In this document: positions 63,130-64,000 of the stretch, one piece after another
Numbering within the stretch: position 1 is the stretch's first letter
Layout: every line of letters starts with the position of its first letter
From: Candidatus Flexicrinis proximus
GTDB taxonomy: Bacteria; Chloroflexota; Anaerolineae; Aggregatilineales; Phototrophicaceae
Direction: 5' to 3'
DNA length: 64,000 bases
Assembly: GCA_016712885.1 (NCBI GenBank)
Contig: JADJQF010000033.1
Location: 310,001-374,000 of the forward strand
Notes under the pieces: generated by a model
Database searches by the model: none
Told to the model about the DNA's origin: nothing
The model's input: the letters and a program-made list of their open reading frames with translations, nothing else
Program-made: the position numbers and the translations under genes

Positions 63130-63136
63130 CACCCTG

Positions 63137-63170
63137 AACATCCGGCTTTGTCCGGGTGTTTTTGTTTTCC
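63137..63170 (+). terminator. Terminator after tRNA-Val
   Basis: AACATCCGG/CCGGGTGTT stem (9 bp with one T-G), loop CTTTGT, followed by TTTGTTTT. Confidence 0.85.
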
Positions 63171-63209
63171 CGCCTCCCGTCGCCTGGGGGTAACCGCGCC
63201 GGAATCAAA

Positions 63210-63227
63210 TTGTGAACAAAATCACAA
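63210..63227. promoter_or_regulatory. CRP/FNR- or Rex-like operator
   Basis: TTGTGAACAAAATCACAA contains TGTGA-N6-TCACA (CRP/FNR pattern), and also differs by one base from the Rex consensus TTGTGAA-N4-TTCACAA. It lies 146 nt before the PPOX gene, just upstream of an AT-rich TAATATAGA. Confidence 0.5.
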
Positions 63228-63372
63228 ATTGGTCCTAATATAGAGAGTAGGCGAGTCGGACCGGCTGTTTCGCTGCCTGCGAAAGCACCGGTGGAATCAC
63301 GCCTGGAATGCCGCTCCCGGCTCGTAATCCCCGTTCGGATCAACTGGAGACGACTACACGGAGTGACTGGCT

Positions 63373-63834
63373 ATGGCCGCCAATGCAATCCAGGGCTATC
63401 CGCAGATGCCCGCCCTCACACAGCAGGAACTGGAACACTTCCTCTGCAAGCCGCTCATTGCCCGCCTGGGAACCATCAATGAGGATGGCACCATCCATCT
63501 CGCACCCATCTTTTTCCGATACGAAAACGGCGAGTTCACCCTTGGGACACAGGTGGTCAGCCGCCGCGTCAGGAATATCATGCGGAACCCGAACGTCACC
63601 CTGCTCATCGATGATACAAATCCGCCTTATCAAGCGGTGATGGTCTATGGCCAGGCCACGCTGGAATACGATCAGGTCGTCCAAAAGCGGACGGCCATTT
63701 TTGAGAAATACGCCACGCCGGAGGAAGCCCGTGCGCGTGCGGAAGGCCTGTGCGATAAGTGGGACTCGGTGGTCATACGCATCCGGCCCGACCGCATCGT
63801 CTCATTCGACTACGCCAAGGCGTCGCTGCTCTGA
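63373..63834 (+). CDS. Pyridoxamine 5'-phosphate oxidase-fold protein
   Basis: 153 aa. FLCKPLIARLGTINEDGTIHLAPIFFRYENGEFTLGT and NPNVTLLIDD are typical of small PPOX-class flavin- or F420-binding oxidoreductases. Cofactor (FMN or F420) cannot be told from this sequence. The ATG is preceded by GGAGTGACT. A possible redox operator lies in the leader (63210-63227). Confidence 0.87.
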   Translation: MAANAIQGYPQMPALTQQELEHFLCKPLIARLGTINEDGTIHLAPIFFRYENGEFTLGTQVVSRRVRNIMRNPNVTLLIDDTNPPYQAVMVYGQATLEYDQVVQKRTAIFEKYATPEEARARAEGLCDKWDSVVIRIRPDRIVSFDYAKASLL

Positions 63835-63963
63835 TCGTGCCGCCTGTCTGGCCCTCGACCCCACGGGTGCGGACATTTATGCGCATCCGATCGCAATCGA
63901 GCCGCGAAAGAGGCAAGTAGCGTTTCCATTCCTGCTATAATGGTCAAGGAGATGCTAGCGGGT

Positions 63964-64000
63964 GTTATGCACTTTCGATGAGGGTTTCACCCCATACCCT
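63964..64000 (+). repeat. Five-hairpin repeat R19 (cut by window end)
   Basis: GTTATG end followed by GGGTTTCACCCC (H1), then the window ends. The 130 nt before it contain no supported gene. Confidence 0.65.

Overview
This 64 kb window is a GC-rich bacterial chromosome segment with dense coding on both strands. It looks most like a member of the Chloroflexota (Anaerolineae-like). That is an inference from the gene mix: many signal-peptide and lipobox proteins with Thr/Pro-rich stalks, a Hanks-type kinase with an external PPC/SH3 tail, YfhO and GT39 membrane enzymes, MgtE, glgA-glgC, and no recognisable LPS export or outer-membrane assembly genes. No phage, plasmid, rRNA or CRISPR locus was seen.

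Layout. 1-2454: two tandem MgtE transporters, the first cut by the window edge. 2648-8675: large secreted proteins that share a C-terminal domain. 8862-14786: a DUF123 protein, pgi, a hypothetical, then glgA-glgC on the minus strand. 14991-19352: a secreted astacin-type protease, a B12-binding radical SAM protein and an arylamine N-acetyltransferase. 19349-25528: a Ser/Thr kinase, an M28 peptidase, a sigma factor overlapping a small HTH gene, and an MFS transporter. 25735-29457: folK, a secreted 5'-nucleotidase and a membrane metallopeptidase. 29637-34165: a five-gene minus-strand operon from response regulator to secreted protein. 34479-39319: tRNA-Ala, a 57-aa protein, a secreted M23 protein, a PH/GRAM-like protein and an SDR. 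39306-41114: a damaged pair of membrane paralogues interrupted by a 35-G run that looks like an assembly artefact. 41160-50654: a coiled-coil protein, rsmA, two small membrane paralogues, a YfhO protein, a dolichol-phosphate-mannose-synthase-like GT2 and htpG. 50924-63834: envelope and sugar genes (rfbD-like, two GT4, PIG-L, PfkB/heptose kinase-like, GT39), a thioesterase, divergent lipoproteins, tRNA-Val and a PPOX-fold protein.

The outstanding non-coding signal is an interspersed repeat present 19 times (called R1-R19), nearly always right behind a stop codon. A full copy is about 150-175 nt and consists of five consecutive hairpins (H1-H5). The arms vary between copies with matching changes on both sides, so the fold is conserved more than the sequence. 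Several copies end in GTTATGGATA-like termini, some inverted at the other end. This is the best candidate here for an undescribed element.

Other notable points are a C-terminal surface-protein domain shared by four proteins, with a C-terminal tag on two of them; a palindromic ribosome-binding site serving two divergent lipoprotein genes; a FolK lacking a normally conserved arginine; and an N-acetyltransferase whose coding similarity runs upstream of any usable start codon.
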